In this document: positions 52,614 through 60,809 of the stretch, one piece after another
How positions within the stretch are numbered: the stretch's first letter is position 1
Layout of the letters: every line of letters starts with the position of its first letter
Source of the DNA: Hoylesella loescheii DSM 19665 = JCM 12249 = ATCC 15930
Lineage (GTDB): Bacteria; Bacteroidota; Bacteroidia; Bacteroidales; Bacteroidaceae
NCBI RefSeq assembly: GCF_000378085.1
Contig: NZ_KB899211.1
Span: 276,071 to 340,070 of the forward strand
Direction of reading: 5' to 3'
DNA length: 64,000 bases
Translations under genes and position numbers: made by a program
The notes under the pieces: model-generated
Told to the model about the DNA's origin: nothing
What the model saw: only the letters and a program-made list of their open reading frames with translations
Databases searched by the model: none

Positions 52614-52777
52614 GCTTGCCCACGCTTCACCGTGCTTTCACGCCATGCAATTCGGCTTTTCGAAAGCTCGAATTGCACACTTAGCTTGCAGCTTGCAAGC
52701 GATATCTGCGTGAAAGGTTCGTAGACTTGGCAACCTGTCTACTTGTTAACTTGTCAACTAACAATTGAATATACCCC

Positions 52778-52822
52778 AAAAGATACCGAGCAATTTTGAG
52801 TAATTGCTCGGTATCTTTTTGT
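52778..52822. terminator. Bidirectional terminator between GH109-like and esterase genes
   Basis: AAAAGATACCGAGCAATT (52778-52795) pairs with AATTGCTCGGTATCTTTT (52802-52819) across 6 nt, an 18-bp perfect stem with T on one side and A on the other. It separates the esterase-like gene from the locus proper. Confidence 0.92.
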
Positions 52823-52919
52823 AATAAAACAAGCTTGTTTGCGTTGTTGATAATAGTAAAGCCTCTCGTGCGCAAAATCCTCCGACCCCGGGAGAGAAAC
52901 AAAGGAGGAACTGCTCAAA

Positions 52920-54605
52920 ATGAAACAACAAATAGTAAGGCTTCTTTTGCTGCTTTCTGTGTTCGTGTCTATTCCGTTGCACGCGCAAGAAAGTTATGCT
53001 GAGTTAACGCAAGCAGCTTTGGAAACCATGTGGAAGTCGGTAGACAGCGTAACTTACAGAAAATCGCTTGCCATGTACGAGCATGCCTTTGCCCTTTTCC
53101 CCGACAGCATAGAAGATATAGGGCTATACAAGGCGTCTGTTCTTGCTGGCTACCTGAACGAGAAAGATAAGGCATTTAATTATTTAAACCGCCTATTTCA
53201 ATTGTCTTCAAAACTCCCACAGTTGACCACTTGGGAACTTATAATTGGCAAGTATGCCCAAGACGAGTATGCAAACCTGCTTTCTGACCCAAGGTGGGAC
53301 GACTTGAAAAGCAAAGCCTTGAAAGCCAAACAAACTTTTTACGACGACCTAAAAGCCCTCGAAAAAGAGTTTTACGCTGTGGACAAAGAGCCATTGAACA
53401 AAACGAAAGACGGCAAGGTTCTGTACAGCGAGATGAAGAAAGAGGCTGGATTCCTGCCCAAGCAACACCAAGACTATTCCCTTACGCTGGTGATAAACGA
53501 CACGGCACGAACGGCATTCCTCGTTCATCTGCCCCCAAACTACAACCCAACAAAGCGTTATCCCTTGCTATTCTTCCTGCATGGGGCAGTCAGGAACAAC
53601 CTCCTCACCGACTATCTGCCTGCTTCGTGGGTGCTATACGATTGGAACAGATACTACACCAAGTATGCCGAGCTAAACGATGTGATACTTGTCTTTCCCC
53701 ACGGTAGTAAAGAATTCAACTGGATGACTCCCGATGATGGGTTCTTTATGGTGCCTAAGATTCTTACACTCGTTAAGAAAGCGCTCAACATAGACGACAA
53801 CAAGGTGTTTGTTTCAGGGCATTCCAATGGGGCGACAGGCTCCTTTTCGTACCTCATGAAGCAGCCAACGCCATTTGCGGGCTTCTATGGCTTCAACACC
53901 CAGCCAAAAGTTTTCACGGGTGGAACCTTTGTCGAGAACATCAAAAACCGTTCGTTCATCAACTTTTCGACAGATCAAGACTACTATTATCCGCCTAATG
54001 CCAACGATGATTTTACCCAATTGATGAACAGCATCAAAGCAGATTACAAGGAATATCGCTACAATGGCTTCCCGCATTGGTTTCCCCAGTTCGACGAATC
54101 AGAACCTGCATACAAGATTTTGTTTGCCGACCTTCTTCATCGGCAAAGAAACCCCTTCCCAAAAGAAATATCATGGGAGTTTGACGACAATCGTTATGGT
54201 CACGTAGATTGGCTTTCCAACATGAAGCTAGACACCTTGGCAGTGCCTAAAACGTGGCATAAGGAGAAGAATTTCAAAATCATCCGCGAGCTAGAATACG
54301 ACGAGAAAGACAGTCTTATAACCAAAGACGTAAACCGAATGGCCTTCGATTTTCCACGCAAATCGGGCAAAATATTGGCCAAGTATGCAAATAATGTCTT
54401 CCATATAGAAACCTCTTGCATCAAGTCTTTTGCGATAAACATATCCCCCGAAATGGTAGATACCCATAAGAAGGTGCGCATATATGTAAACGGGAAGCTG
54501 CGCTTCGATAAGCATATTGGATACGATACGGCCTTTATGTTGAAGAATTTCGATATAAACCAAGACAGAATTCAAGTCTGGATAAATCAGATTGACATAC
54601 GATGA
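52920..54605 (+). CDS. Exported alpha/beta-hydrolase (esterase-like) protein
   Basis: A 561-aa protein with leader ending SIPLHAQES (about residue 22) and a good ribosome-binding site AAAGGAGGA at 52901-52909. Residues 25-150 are helical, possibly repeat-type. The hydrolase core follows: YPLLFFLHGAVRNN (near 210), DVILVFPHGSKEFNWM, and the nucleophile elbow VFVSGHSNGATGSFSYL. A C-terminal beta domain (about 430-561) resembles a carbohydrate- or protein-binding add-on. It may remove acyl groups from glycans handled by the neighbouring locus. A terminator in front suggests separate transcription. Confidence 0.82.
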   Translation: MKQQIVRLLLLLSVFVSIPLHAQESYAELTQAALETMWKSVDSVTYRKSLAMYEHAFALFPDSIEDIGLYKASVLAGYLNEKDKAFNYLNRLFQLSSKLPQLTTWELIIGKYAQDEYANLLSDPRWDDLKSKALKAKQTFYDDLKALEKEFYAVDKEPLNKTKDGKVLYSEMKKEAGFLPKQHQDYSLTLVINDTARTAFLVHLPPNYNPTKRYPLLFFLHGAVRNNLLTDYLPASWVLYDWNRYYTKYAELNDVILVFPHGSKEFNWMTPDDGFFMVPKILTLVKKALNIDDNKVFVSGHSNGATGSFSYLMKQPTPFAGFYGFNTQPKVFTGGTFVENIKNRSFINFSTDQDYYYPPNANDDFTQLMNSIKADYKEYRYNGFPHWFPQFDESEPAYKILFADLLHRQRNPFPKEISWEFDDNRYGHVDWLSNMKLDTLAVPKTWHKEKNFKIIRELEYDEKDSLITKDVNRMAFDFPRKSGKILAKYANNVFHIETSCIKSFAINISPEMVDTHKKVRIYVNGKLRFDKHIGYDTAFMLKNFDINQDRIQVWINQIDIR

Positions 54606-55014
54606 ACGGCTACCCATAAGCTTTCGTATCAAGATCAGGCATGTTTTAGGCACTACTTGGCATCAGATGGTTGACTTCCCGCATCGAGCACGGGCAAGAT
54701 TACAACCACGCGCAGGCGTGATTTGTAATATTTTCGTACATTTTTTAACATTGTGAGTGCCCGTCCGACCTGTTGTATGTTCATCAATGGCCAAATAATC
54801 GATTCTCGCAGGCACATTGTGCGCCCAAAAAGGGGCAACTTTTCATCCTCGCTTTGCATACCAAGCAAAGCATCATTACGAAACATCTAAACACCCACTT
54901 CTATCCAGTAGTTCACCCATTCACAACACCGACATCAACTAACGCATACCGACAATAGTGCTCTGGTGCTCTGTTTTAAGGCTTCGCGCGGTGTATTTTA
55001 CCTGTTGGAAGGGT
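54606..55014. other. Gap without recognised gene
   Basis: About 400 bp after the esterase gene. No convincing frame or hairpin was found. From 54985 GCGCGGTGTATTTTACCTGT resembles the left flank of the type A module. Confidence 0.5.
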
Positions 55015-55102
55015 GTTCCCGCTTAGCTGGAATGCTGTTCCATATCAACTGTAACATTGTTCCATGTCAGTTGTAACAGCCTTCCAACTTAGTAAAAACC
55101 GT
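55015..55102. repeat. Degenerate type A array of four 22-bp units
   Basis: Units start at 55015, 55037, 55059 and 55081. Arms have decayed (GTTCCC, TGTAAC, and a last unit CTTCCAACTTAG without a right arm). No E-family element is seen beside it. DNA from 55103 to 55477 holds only a short basic open frame (55123-55263) that I cannot support as a gene. Confidence 0.7.
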
Positions 55103-55477
55103 CTATCTTGCCCCAAAACGACATGCAAGAACATACAAAACGGAGGACGAAAGCCAAGAAAAAATGGAGAGAAAAAGTTGTGGATTTTGCTGAATTGGGA
55201 AGAAACAAGCTAACGCCAAACGGACCTAAAAGAGAGAGAAGAAGGAGAGTAATTAACAAATAAACATCGTTTATTGGCCAATTTTATTTCCTCACAAAGT
55301 TCCCTTTTGGATGCATTAGGCATAGAAAACAAAGATAAACTTTTCTAGAAGGTGAAGTGACGATAGGTGCTTTTTGTAAAATCCGTTTACCCACCTTACT
55401 CGTTTGCGGACATCAAACGATAAAGCATGCCCCATGATTGCAAGCCAAAGACCTGACCTTAATGAACAATGGTTGCC

Positions 55478-56080
55478 CTAGGTCTTCCTTTTCTCCAGCA
55501 GTTCCAATGCCTTATACACCCTGGAGTATGATACGTCCTGGCCTTTTTGCACCTTTTCTTCTTGCAATTTAGCCCTGTCAATTGCTTGTGTTAAACATCC
55601 GTTTTTGCACAGTTGCTTTACCCAGTCAGTATCTTTCAGAAACTTTTCGTTTTTGTCGAACTGTGTGATATGTTTCTTTAATTCCCTAACAACCTCGTCG
55701 CACGTATAAAACGGTCGGCCAACATCCTTATAATGCAGCAAAAACCAATATTCGATAGAGGGTAGGCTGTCGCATAACAACACGGCTTTGTTATTGGCAT
55801 ACTTACTTTTCATGCGTTCCACTAGTTGGCGTTCCTGGTCGTTGCGTTGCGAAACGTCGGCATCAAACACCACAATGGCAAGGCCTTGGTCTTTGAGAAC
55901 GTCGTCTACGCGCTTGACTAGTTCAAACGCGTTTTCCCGTCCGAAGTAACGTGGCCTTACTTTTACCCTATATTTTCGCAACGTTTGCAGGTGTTTAAAA
56001 TACCATTGCTCAGTAATCCCCGCTCCAATGATGGTGGGTGTTGGATCTTTTAATTGCTTTTGCGCTTGCTTCCTTGCCAT
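55478..56080 (-). CDS. rloB: RloB-family protein with Toprim-like residues
   Basis: A 200-aa cytoplasmic protein matching RloB (PF13707). The N-terminal TIIGAGITEQWYF holds Glu24, and VVFDADV (Asp73, Asp75) lies after the second strand, a Glu...DxD pattern as in Toprim-type nucleases of OLD proteins. SLPSIEYWFLLHY is another family hallmark. It starts 2 bp after the stop of the AAA ATPase gene, so the pair forms an operon. RloA/RloB or AbiLi/AbiLii pairs are reported phage-defence modules; the toxic nuclease role for RloB is my inference. Confidence 0.85.
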   Translation of the reverse strand: MARKQAQKQLKDPTPTIIGAGITEQWYFKHLQTLRKYRVKVRPRYFGRENAFELVKRVDDVLKDQGLAIVVFDADVSQRNDQERQLVERMKSKYANNKAVLLCDSLPSIEYWFLLHYKDVGRPFYTCDEVVRELKKHITQFDKNEKFLKDTDWVKQLCKNGCLTQAIDRAKLQEEKVQKGQDVSYSRVYKALELLEKRKT

Positions 56081-56082
56081 AC

Positions 56083-57366
56083 TTACCCGATGTTAGGCAA
56101 TGCACCGAAGCGGCCATTGCGGTAGAATTTACGGAAAGAACTAATCTTATTCAGTCCCTTAAAGTCTGCAAGTGAATAAAGCTTGGTAGCACCATCCTCC
56201 CCTTTCTCTGTAAACCACACCATGTCCTTTCTAAACATATCGTCCACTTCATCTAAAAGTGGGTCGTAGTGTGTGGTGATTAGCAGCTGACTACGACCTT
56301 CTTTCTGCAAGAATCGGGTGAGGATAAACTCTACGAGTTCAGGATGTAGCGATGATTCTATCTCGTCTATCGTAAGAAAAGATTCTAGCACGCAAGCATG
56401 GTATATTTCAGTTTCTATACCAAAACCTCGTCTTGTGCCAGCACTTTGTACATTACTAGGCAAAAAATATGTTTCTTTTCCACGCGCTGTAATAACTTCA
56501 TGCTTAAAATTAACATTAATTCGACTTGGTGCCCAACCATCTAGTAACATTTGCTTTGCACCATCTGAAAGCCTTTTGTCATGCAAAAGATTTTTGAACA
56601 TTTCATCTGATAAAGGCCCTTTTTCACGTTTCACAATAATCTCTGTAATGTTAAAATCTGAATGCTGCATAAACCTTAAAAGGAAATCTTTTAACAGATT
56701 GTCGTCAGATACGGATTTAGCAGCTAATGAAAATACATCTGTTTCTGGTCTAACAACACACATCAAGTCAATGATCTCCATCCAATCAAGCACCTCATCC
56801 ACAAAAGGTATCGCCACATTCACCATTTCTTTAGCAGCGAAAAACGACATGTTGGGCAAGCATTTCAGAGATAACTCCTCCAATGCGGCCTTTGATACTT
56901 TGAGGTTTGCTTGCAATTTGACAACCGAAACGCCATTGTCTAAGGTGCGGTTAAGCAGCAATGTGGGTTGTGTTGTTTTGTAATACGACAAGCGTTCGCT
57001 GTAAACCAACTTGTTGTCCAACACAACTTCGTACTTATACTTCACATCTCCCACAAAGAATACAAGCTCGAAGGAGGAAGGCTCGTTAGGGGTTGTCTGA
57101 TCGAGCATAAAGGGTTGTGCACCGATAGCTTCGTCTTTCGCATGTTTTTTACTAAACCAAAAACTATGTAAGAATTCGAATGCGGCCAACAGGTTAGACT
57201 TCCCGCTGGCGTTTGCACCATAAACTAGGGCAAAGCGCAACAGCCGTGTGCTGCCAATCTGCACCACCTGATAGTCTTCGAGGGTCTTATCGTTTGTCGC
57301 TTCGAAACTAAATGTGGTAGCCTCTTTAAACGATAAGAAGTTTTTTATTGTTAGTTCTTGTATCAT
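56083..57366 (-). CDS. rloA: AAA ATPase, RloA/AbiL-type partner
   Basis: About 427 aa from the ATG at 57366 (MIQELTIKNFLSF). The longer open frame is rejected because a TATCTTTG -7 box (57417-57410) lies inside it. The Walker A is YGANASGKSN (Lys56), followed by a long insertion, then the ABC-like FLTIDEIESSLHPELVEFIL (Walker B) and the switch LLITTHYDP. This is the SMC/OLD-type ATPase fold (AAA_15/AAA_21). With rloB it should sense a phage or DNA signal. The AT-rich middle differs in base use from neighbours. Confidence 0.86.
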   Translation of the reverse strand: MIQELTIKNFLSFKEATTFSFEATNDKTLEDYQVVQIGSTRLLRFALVYGANASGKSNLLAAFEFLHSFWFSKKHAKDEAIGAQPFMLDQTTPNEPSSFELVFFVGDVKYKYEVVLDNKLVYSERLSYYKTTQPTLLLNRTLDNGVSVVKLQANLKVSKAALEELSLKCLPNMSFFAAKEMVNVAIPFVDEVLDWMEIIDLMCVVRPETDVFSLAAKSVSDDNLLKDFLLRFMQHSDFNITEIIVKREKGPLSDEMFKNLLHDKRLSDGAKQMLLDGWAPSRINVNFKHEVITARGKETYFLPSNVQSAGTRRGFGIETEIYHACVLESFLTIDEIESSLHPELVEFILTRFLQKEGRSQLLITTHYDPLLDEVDDMFRKDMVWFTEKGEDGATKLYSLADFKGLNKISSFRKFYRNGRFGALPNIG

Positions 57367-57409
57367 TGCCATTAATTGGAACGTAGAGATATTGGCTACA
57401 TTCATTCTG

Positions 57410-57417
57410 CAAAGATA
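57410..57417 (-). promoter_or_regulatory. -7 box for the rloA-rloB pair
   Basis: On the minus strand TATCTTTG lies 43 bp before the chosen ATG. No TTTG at the usual distance was found, so strength is uncertain. Confidence 0.5.
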
Positions 57418-57866
57418 AGAAAAAGAAACTATCATACATCGATTTGTATGGTTTTTAACGATTCTATATTGCAAAATGGCGTAAGTTTGGCTAAAATGAG
57501 AAATAAAATATCGTTTTTAATGGGATATATCTCGTGATGAAACAATAACCTTCCACACCTAACGAGTTGCACTTTTGAATATCTAGAATGCAATGCTATC
57601 AGAATACGGGCAGTATGTTAAAGCAATTTATACGTTTTGTAGCATACAGGCAATAGAGCGCATTTTAATTTATACACCCAATCTTTTCAGCCTCTCACTT
57701 TTCTACCTTTTCGCAGTTTCATTTTTCTCACCCTTTCATCTTTTCACTCTTCCACCTTTTCACTCTTTCACCCTTTCTCCTGCCATAAAAATGCACATTG
57801 CGGGCAATATGCAAAAAAACGCACATTTTTTAGGCGACATAACGCATATATTAAAAAAAGAAGTGT

Positions 57867-57874
57867 TATTTTTG
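57867..57874 (+). promoter_or_regulatory. -7 box for glsA
   Basis: TATTTTTG matches TAnnTTTG and lies 34 bp before the GTG start at 57909. GTGAAAAG-type tract in complementary form occupies 57690-57780 upstream. Confidence 0.5.
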
Positions 57875-57908
57875 CAAATTGTTAGTATTGTTTTGATAGA
57901 ACGACATT

Positions 57909-58757
57909 GTGGAGAAAACCATAGACATAGACAACATCCTTAAAAGCAAGATGGGCGACAAGGCACGTCTTGTGCCTCGACCGCTGGTAAGATGGCTTAA
58001 GCACATTGTGCACCAAGACGAGGTGAACGGTTTTCTTTGGGACAACCGCGAACGTGTGGGTGTAGACTGGTTGGAGGCTTGCGTTAGCTATCTTGGCCTC
58101 ACATTGAACGTGCATGGCATAGAAAATCTGCCCGCGAAAGATGATGGCCGCCTATATACGTTCGTCTCTAACCATCCATTGGGTGGCATTGATGGCGTGG
58201 CTCTCGGTGCAATCGTGGGTCGCCACTATGACGGCAACTTCCGTTATCTGGTTAACGACCTGCTGATGCACCTGCCTGGTTTGGCTCCGCTATGTATTCC
58301 TATCAACAAAACAGGCAACCAAAGTCGCGCGTTCCCTGCTATGGTGGAGGCTGGATTTAAGGGCGAACAGCACATGATGATGTTTCCCGCGGGTCTGTGC
58401 AGCCGCAGAACAAAGGGCGAGATACGCGACATAGCGTGGACAAAGACGTTCATCGCCAAGAGCGTAGAAACAAAAAGAGACGTGGTGCCCATACACTTCG
58501 GTGGGCAGAACTCAAACTTTTTCTACCGTTTGGCAAACGCCTGCAAACGTCTGGGCATCAAATTCAACGTGGCCATGCTGTTCCTTGTAGACGAAATGTA
58601 CAAGAACAGGCACAAAACCTTTAACGTCACCATCGGAAAACCCATTCCTTGGCAAACGTTCGACAATAGCCGAACGCCCTTGCAATGGGCACAAATGGTG
58701 CAAGACATGGTGTACCAACTGCCCACAAACAACCAAAACCGACAACTTAACCCCTAA
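57909..58757 (+). CDS. glsA: Glycine-lipid O-acyltransferase (GlsA-like)
   Basis: A 282-aa protein starting with GTG (no in-frame ATG fits better). It belongs to the PlsC-like acyltransferases: NHPLGGIDGVALG holds the His/Asp pair (His89, Asp95), followed by LCIPINKTGNQSRAF and MMFPAGLCSRRTKGEI. With the N-acyltransferase encoded 25 bp downstream it matches the glsA/glsB pair described for Bacteroides thetaiotaomicron, which makes glycine lipids. GlsA adds the second fatty acid to the N-acyl-3-hydroxy-glycine intermediate at the membrane. Assignment is by family and gene order. Confidence 0.85.
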   Translation: MEKTIDIDNILKSKMGDKARLVPRPLVRWLKHIVHQDEVNGFLWDNRERVGVDWLEACVSYLGLTLNVHGIENLPAKDDGRLYTFVSNHPLGGIDGVALGAIVGRHYDGNFRYLVNDLLMHLPGLAPLCIPINKTGNQSRAFPAMVEAGFKGEQHMMMFPAGLCSRRTKGEIRDIAWTKTFIAKSVETKRDVVPIHFGGQNSNFFYRLANACKRLGIKFNVAMLFLVDEMYKNRHKTFNVTIGKPIPWQTFDNSRTPLQWAQMVQDMVYQLPTNNQNRQLNP

Positions 58758-58782
58758 GCCATAACCGATAACCGAAGGAAGA

Positions 58783-59772
58783 ATGGAAGAAAAAATCATC
58801 CAACCCGTTGACAGGGAGCTGCTGAGAAGCGAACTCACGCCCAATAAACAATTGCGCCTGACGAACAAGAGCAATAACGAGATTTACATCGTTACTGCCC
58901 AAGACTCGCCTAACGTGATGCGAGAGATCGGTAGACTGCGCGAAATAGCGTTCCGAAACGCTGGCGGAGGAACGGGAAAGGCGATGGATATCGATGAGTT
59001 TGACACGATGGAAGGCGGATATAAACAGCTCATCGTGTGGAATCCTGATGCCGAAGAAATCATTGGGGGATACCGTTTTATATATGGAACGGACTGGAAG
59101 ATGGGTGCCGACGGACAACCGCAGTTGGCAACGAGCCACATGTTCAAGTTCTCCAACCGCTTCCTTACCGAGTATATGCCCTATACGGTGGAGCTAGGTC
59201 GTTCGTTTGTGGCCGTAGAATACCAGAGTATTCGTAAAGGAGCAAAGAGCATTTTCGCACTAGACAACCTCTGGGACGGACTTGGCGCGCTCACGGTTAT
59301 CAATCCTAAGCTGAAATATTTCTTTGGAAAGATGACGATGTATCCTTCTTACATTCGCCGCGGCAGGGATATGATACTCTATTTTCTTAAAAAACACTTC
59401 GACGATAAGGAGAATCTGATTACGCCAATGAAACCCCTTATCATCGAAACCGACCCGAAAGAACTGGAAACGCTATTCAGTGCGACCGGCTTTAAGGAAG
59501 ACTACAAGATCTTGAACCGCGAAATTCGTGCGCTGGGATATGACATTCCGCCGTTGGTTAACGCCTACATGGGGCTTAGTCCCACAATGAAACTCTTCGG
59601 AACGGCTATCAATAATGGTTTCGGCGACGTTGAAGAAACGGGTATTCTCATTGCCGTTGACGAGATTTTGGAAGAGAAACGCGTGCGCCACATCGACAGT
59701 TTCATTGCCGAGAACAGGGAAACGCTGGAATTGACAACGGGACAAAACAAGATTATATATAAGGCGAAGTAG
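58783..59772 (+). CDS. glsB: Glycine N-acyltransferase (GlsB-like, hemolysin/GNAT type)
   Basis: A 329-aa protein with a GNAT-like N-terminal half: IYIVTAQDSPNVMREIGRLREIAFRNAGGGTGKAMDIDEFD, then LIVWNPDAEEIIGGYRF. The C-terminal part (YTVELGRSFVAVEYQ; KYFFGKMTMYPSYIRRGRDMILYFL) is characteristic of the hemolysin-like OlsB/commendamide synthase family. It should transfer a 3-hydroxyacyl chain to glycine, making the substrate for GlsA. The order glsA-glsB within one unit suggests coordinated synthesis of these lipoamino acids. Confidence 0.85.
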   Translation: MEEKIIQPVDRELLRSELTPNKQLRLTNKSNNEIYIVTAQDSPNVMREIGRLREIAFRNAGGGTGKAMDIDEFDTMEGGYKQLIVWNPDAEEIIGGYRFIYGTDWKMGADGQPQLATSHMFKFSNRFLTEYMPYTVELGRSFVAVEYQSIRKGAKSIFALDNLWDGLGALTVINPKLKYFFGKMTMYPSYIRRGRDMILYFLKKHFDDKENLITPMKPLIIETDPKELETLFSATGFKEDYKILNREIRALGYDIPPLVNAYMGLSPTMKLFGTAINNGFGDVEETGILIAVDEILEEKRVRHIDSFIAENRETLELTTGQNKIIYKAK

Positions 59773-59935
59773 GGAGAAGATCCAAAACTGCTGATGCATG
59801 TTGGGGTGAACGAAGTGCAGCTCTATTAATCTTTGGCATGTAATCAATAGAAATAAACTGTGTATAATCAGACGGCACCCTCTTTGTATAGAAGTGTTAA
59901 ATGCACTTTTAACACAGGTAAAAGTATGTAGTTCA

Positions 59936-59967
59936 TTTGAATAGTACGAATAAAAGTATTATCTTTG
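59936..59967 (+). promoter_or_regulatory. Promoter for the DUF5053 small-gene pair
   Basis: TTTG (59936-59939), 20 bp, TATCTTTG (59960-59967), an exact Bacteroidetes-type spacing. The first start codon is 26 bp downstream. Confidence 0.82.
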
Positions 59968-59993
59968 TATTGTTCAAATTAAGTAATACGACC

Positions 59994-60140
59994 ATGAAAA
60001 GAAGAGTGATATTGACAGAAAGTGAGTACGATCTGATCGAAACGGTAAGAAATTACAAAAGGTGTTTCCCAAATGGGGAGCCTGGATTAAGGTGGGCGAT
60101 CGAAAGAATGCTAGCAGAATTGCTCGATGAACGGCTCTAA
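59994..60140 (+). CDS. 48-aa small protein upstream of DUF5053 gene
   Basis: MKRRVILTESEYDLIETVRN, then YKRCFPNGEPGLRWAIERML and a short end. It is amphipathic and probably all-helical, with LTESEYDLIETVRNYKR as helix one. I recall similar about 48-aa proteins beside DUF5053 genes but know no function. A strong promoter in front and a following gene 55 bp downstream support expression. Confidence 0.65.
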   Translation: MKRRVILTESEYDLIETVRNYKRCFPNGEPGLRWAIERMLAELLDERL

Positions 60141-60195
60141 TTATAAGAACAACAAACTTCATCATCAAGTTAGTTACATAAAAAAAGGAGGGACT

Positions 60196-60453
60196 ATGGC
60201 AACAATGACATTGACAAAAGATAAAGTGGGGACAATGAAATCCCAATTAAAAGACATTCTGCTTGCTATTTCGTGGGCAGACCTTTCTAAAACATACTTT
60301 GGCAAATCGAACTCGTGGCTCTACCATAAGCTTGATGGTATAGACGGGAATAAGAAACCGATAACGTTTAATGAGCAAGAGAAAGCCCAGCTTAAAGGTG
60401 CACTAGTAGACCTTGCCGATCGTATTCGGCGAGCTGCCGACAATATACAATAA
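60196..60453 (+). CDS. DUF5053-family small protein
   Basis: An 85-aa protein from the ATG at 60196, preceded by AAAGGAGGG at 60185-60192, an unusually strong ribosome-binding site for this organism; the longer frame lacks one. The pattern MKSQLKDILLAISWADLSKT, YFGKSNSWLYHKLDGIDGN, FNEQEKAQLKGALVDLADRIRRAA matches DUF5053 as I recall it. YFGKSNSWLYHKLDG looks like a helix-turn-helix-type segment (compare phage-repressor-like proteins), so it may bind DNA. A terminator follows directly. Confidence 0.75.
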   Translation: MATMTLTKDKVGTMKSQLKDILLAISWADLSKTYFGKSNSWLYHKLDGIDGNKKPITFNEQEKAQLKGALVDLADRIRRAADNIQ

Positions 60454-60509
60454 GCCTCGGTTGTATTACACCGTTGAACAAAAGCCGCCATTGGGCTTGT
60501 GGCGCACCC

Positions 60510-60541
60510 ATAACCTCTCAACAAAATGAGAGGTTATTTTA
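60510..60541 (+). terminator. Terminator of the DUF5053 pair
   Basis: ATAACCTCTCA (60510-60520), loop ACAAAA, TGAGAGGTTAT (60527-60537), then TTTA. It is an 11-bp perfect stem. Confidence 0.88.
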
Positions 60542-60616
60542 TTGAAGATAATGTGCAATTTGATCATTTTGCTTTATACCATATAAGGCTTTTTACAACA
60601 AAGCACACCCCAGAAT

Positions 60617-60657
60617 CAATCGGCCACGACATTGGAAACCCAATGCGTGGCCGATTG
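60617..60657. other. Hairpin between DUF5053 gene and tRNA-Pro
   Basis: CAATCGGCCACG (60617-60628) pairs with CGTGGCCGATTG (60646-60657), and inside it ATTGG pairs with CCAAT. It lies 7 bp past the 3' end of the minus-strand tRNA-Pro and probably ends that transcript, though T-rich sequence follows on the plus strand only. Confidence 0.65.
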
Positions 60658-60664
60658 CTTTTGG

Positions 60665-60737
60665 TCGGGATGAGGCGACTCGAACGCCCGACCCCTACGT
60701 CCCGAACGTAGTGCGCTACCAACTGCGCTACATCCCG
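60665..60737 (-). tRNA. tRNA-Pro (anticodon CGG)
   Basis: On the minus strand: acceptor CGGGATG/CATCCCG with C1-G72 as usual for bacterial tRNA-Pro, D arm TAGCGCAGTTGGTAGCGC, anticodon stem CTACG/CGTAG with loop TTCGGGA (CGG), and T arm GGGCG TTCGAGT CGCCT (one G-T pair). It is 73 nt and CCA is not encoded. A TACCTTTG -7 box at 60817-60810, with TTTG 22 bp further up, likely drives it. Confidence 0.95.
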
Positions 60738-60809
60738 ATGCCAAAACGAATGCCAATGGCGAACCGTAATATTGCTTTCGCAACTGGCTTTCTTCGCTTA
60801 AATGCGGTG

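Noticed and set aside
57367..57474. Longer start of the AAA ATPase
   Set aside because: A TATCTTTG -7 box lies within it and the conserved IQELTIKNFLSF begins right at the later ATG.
60526..60711. 61-codon plus-strand frame between terminator and tRNA-Pro
   Set aside because: It begins inside a terminator stem and reads through the tRNA-Pro gene.
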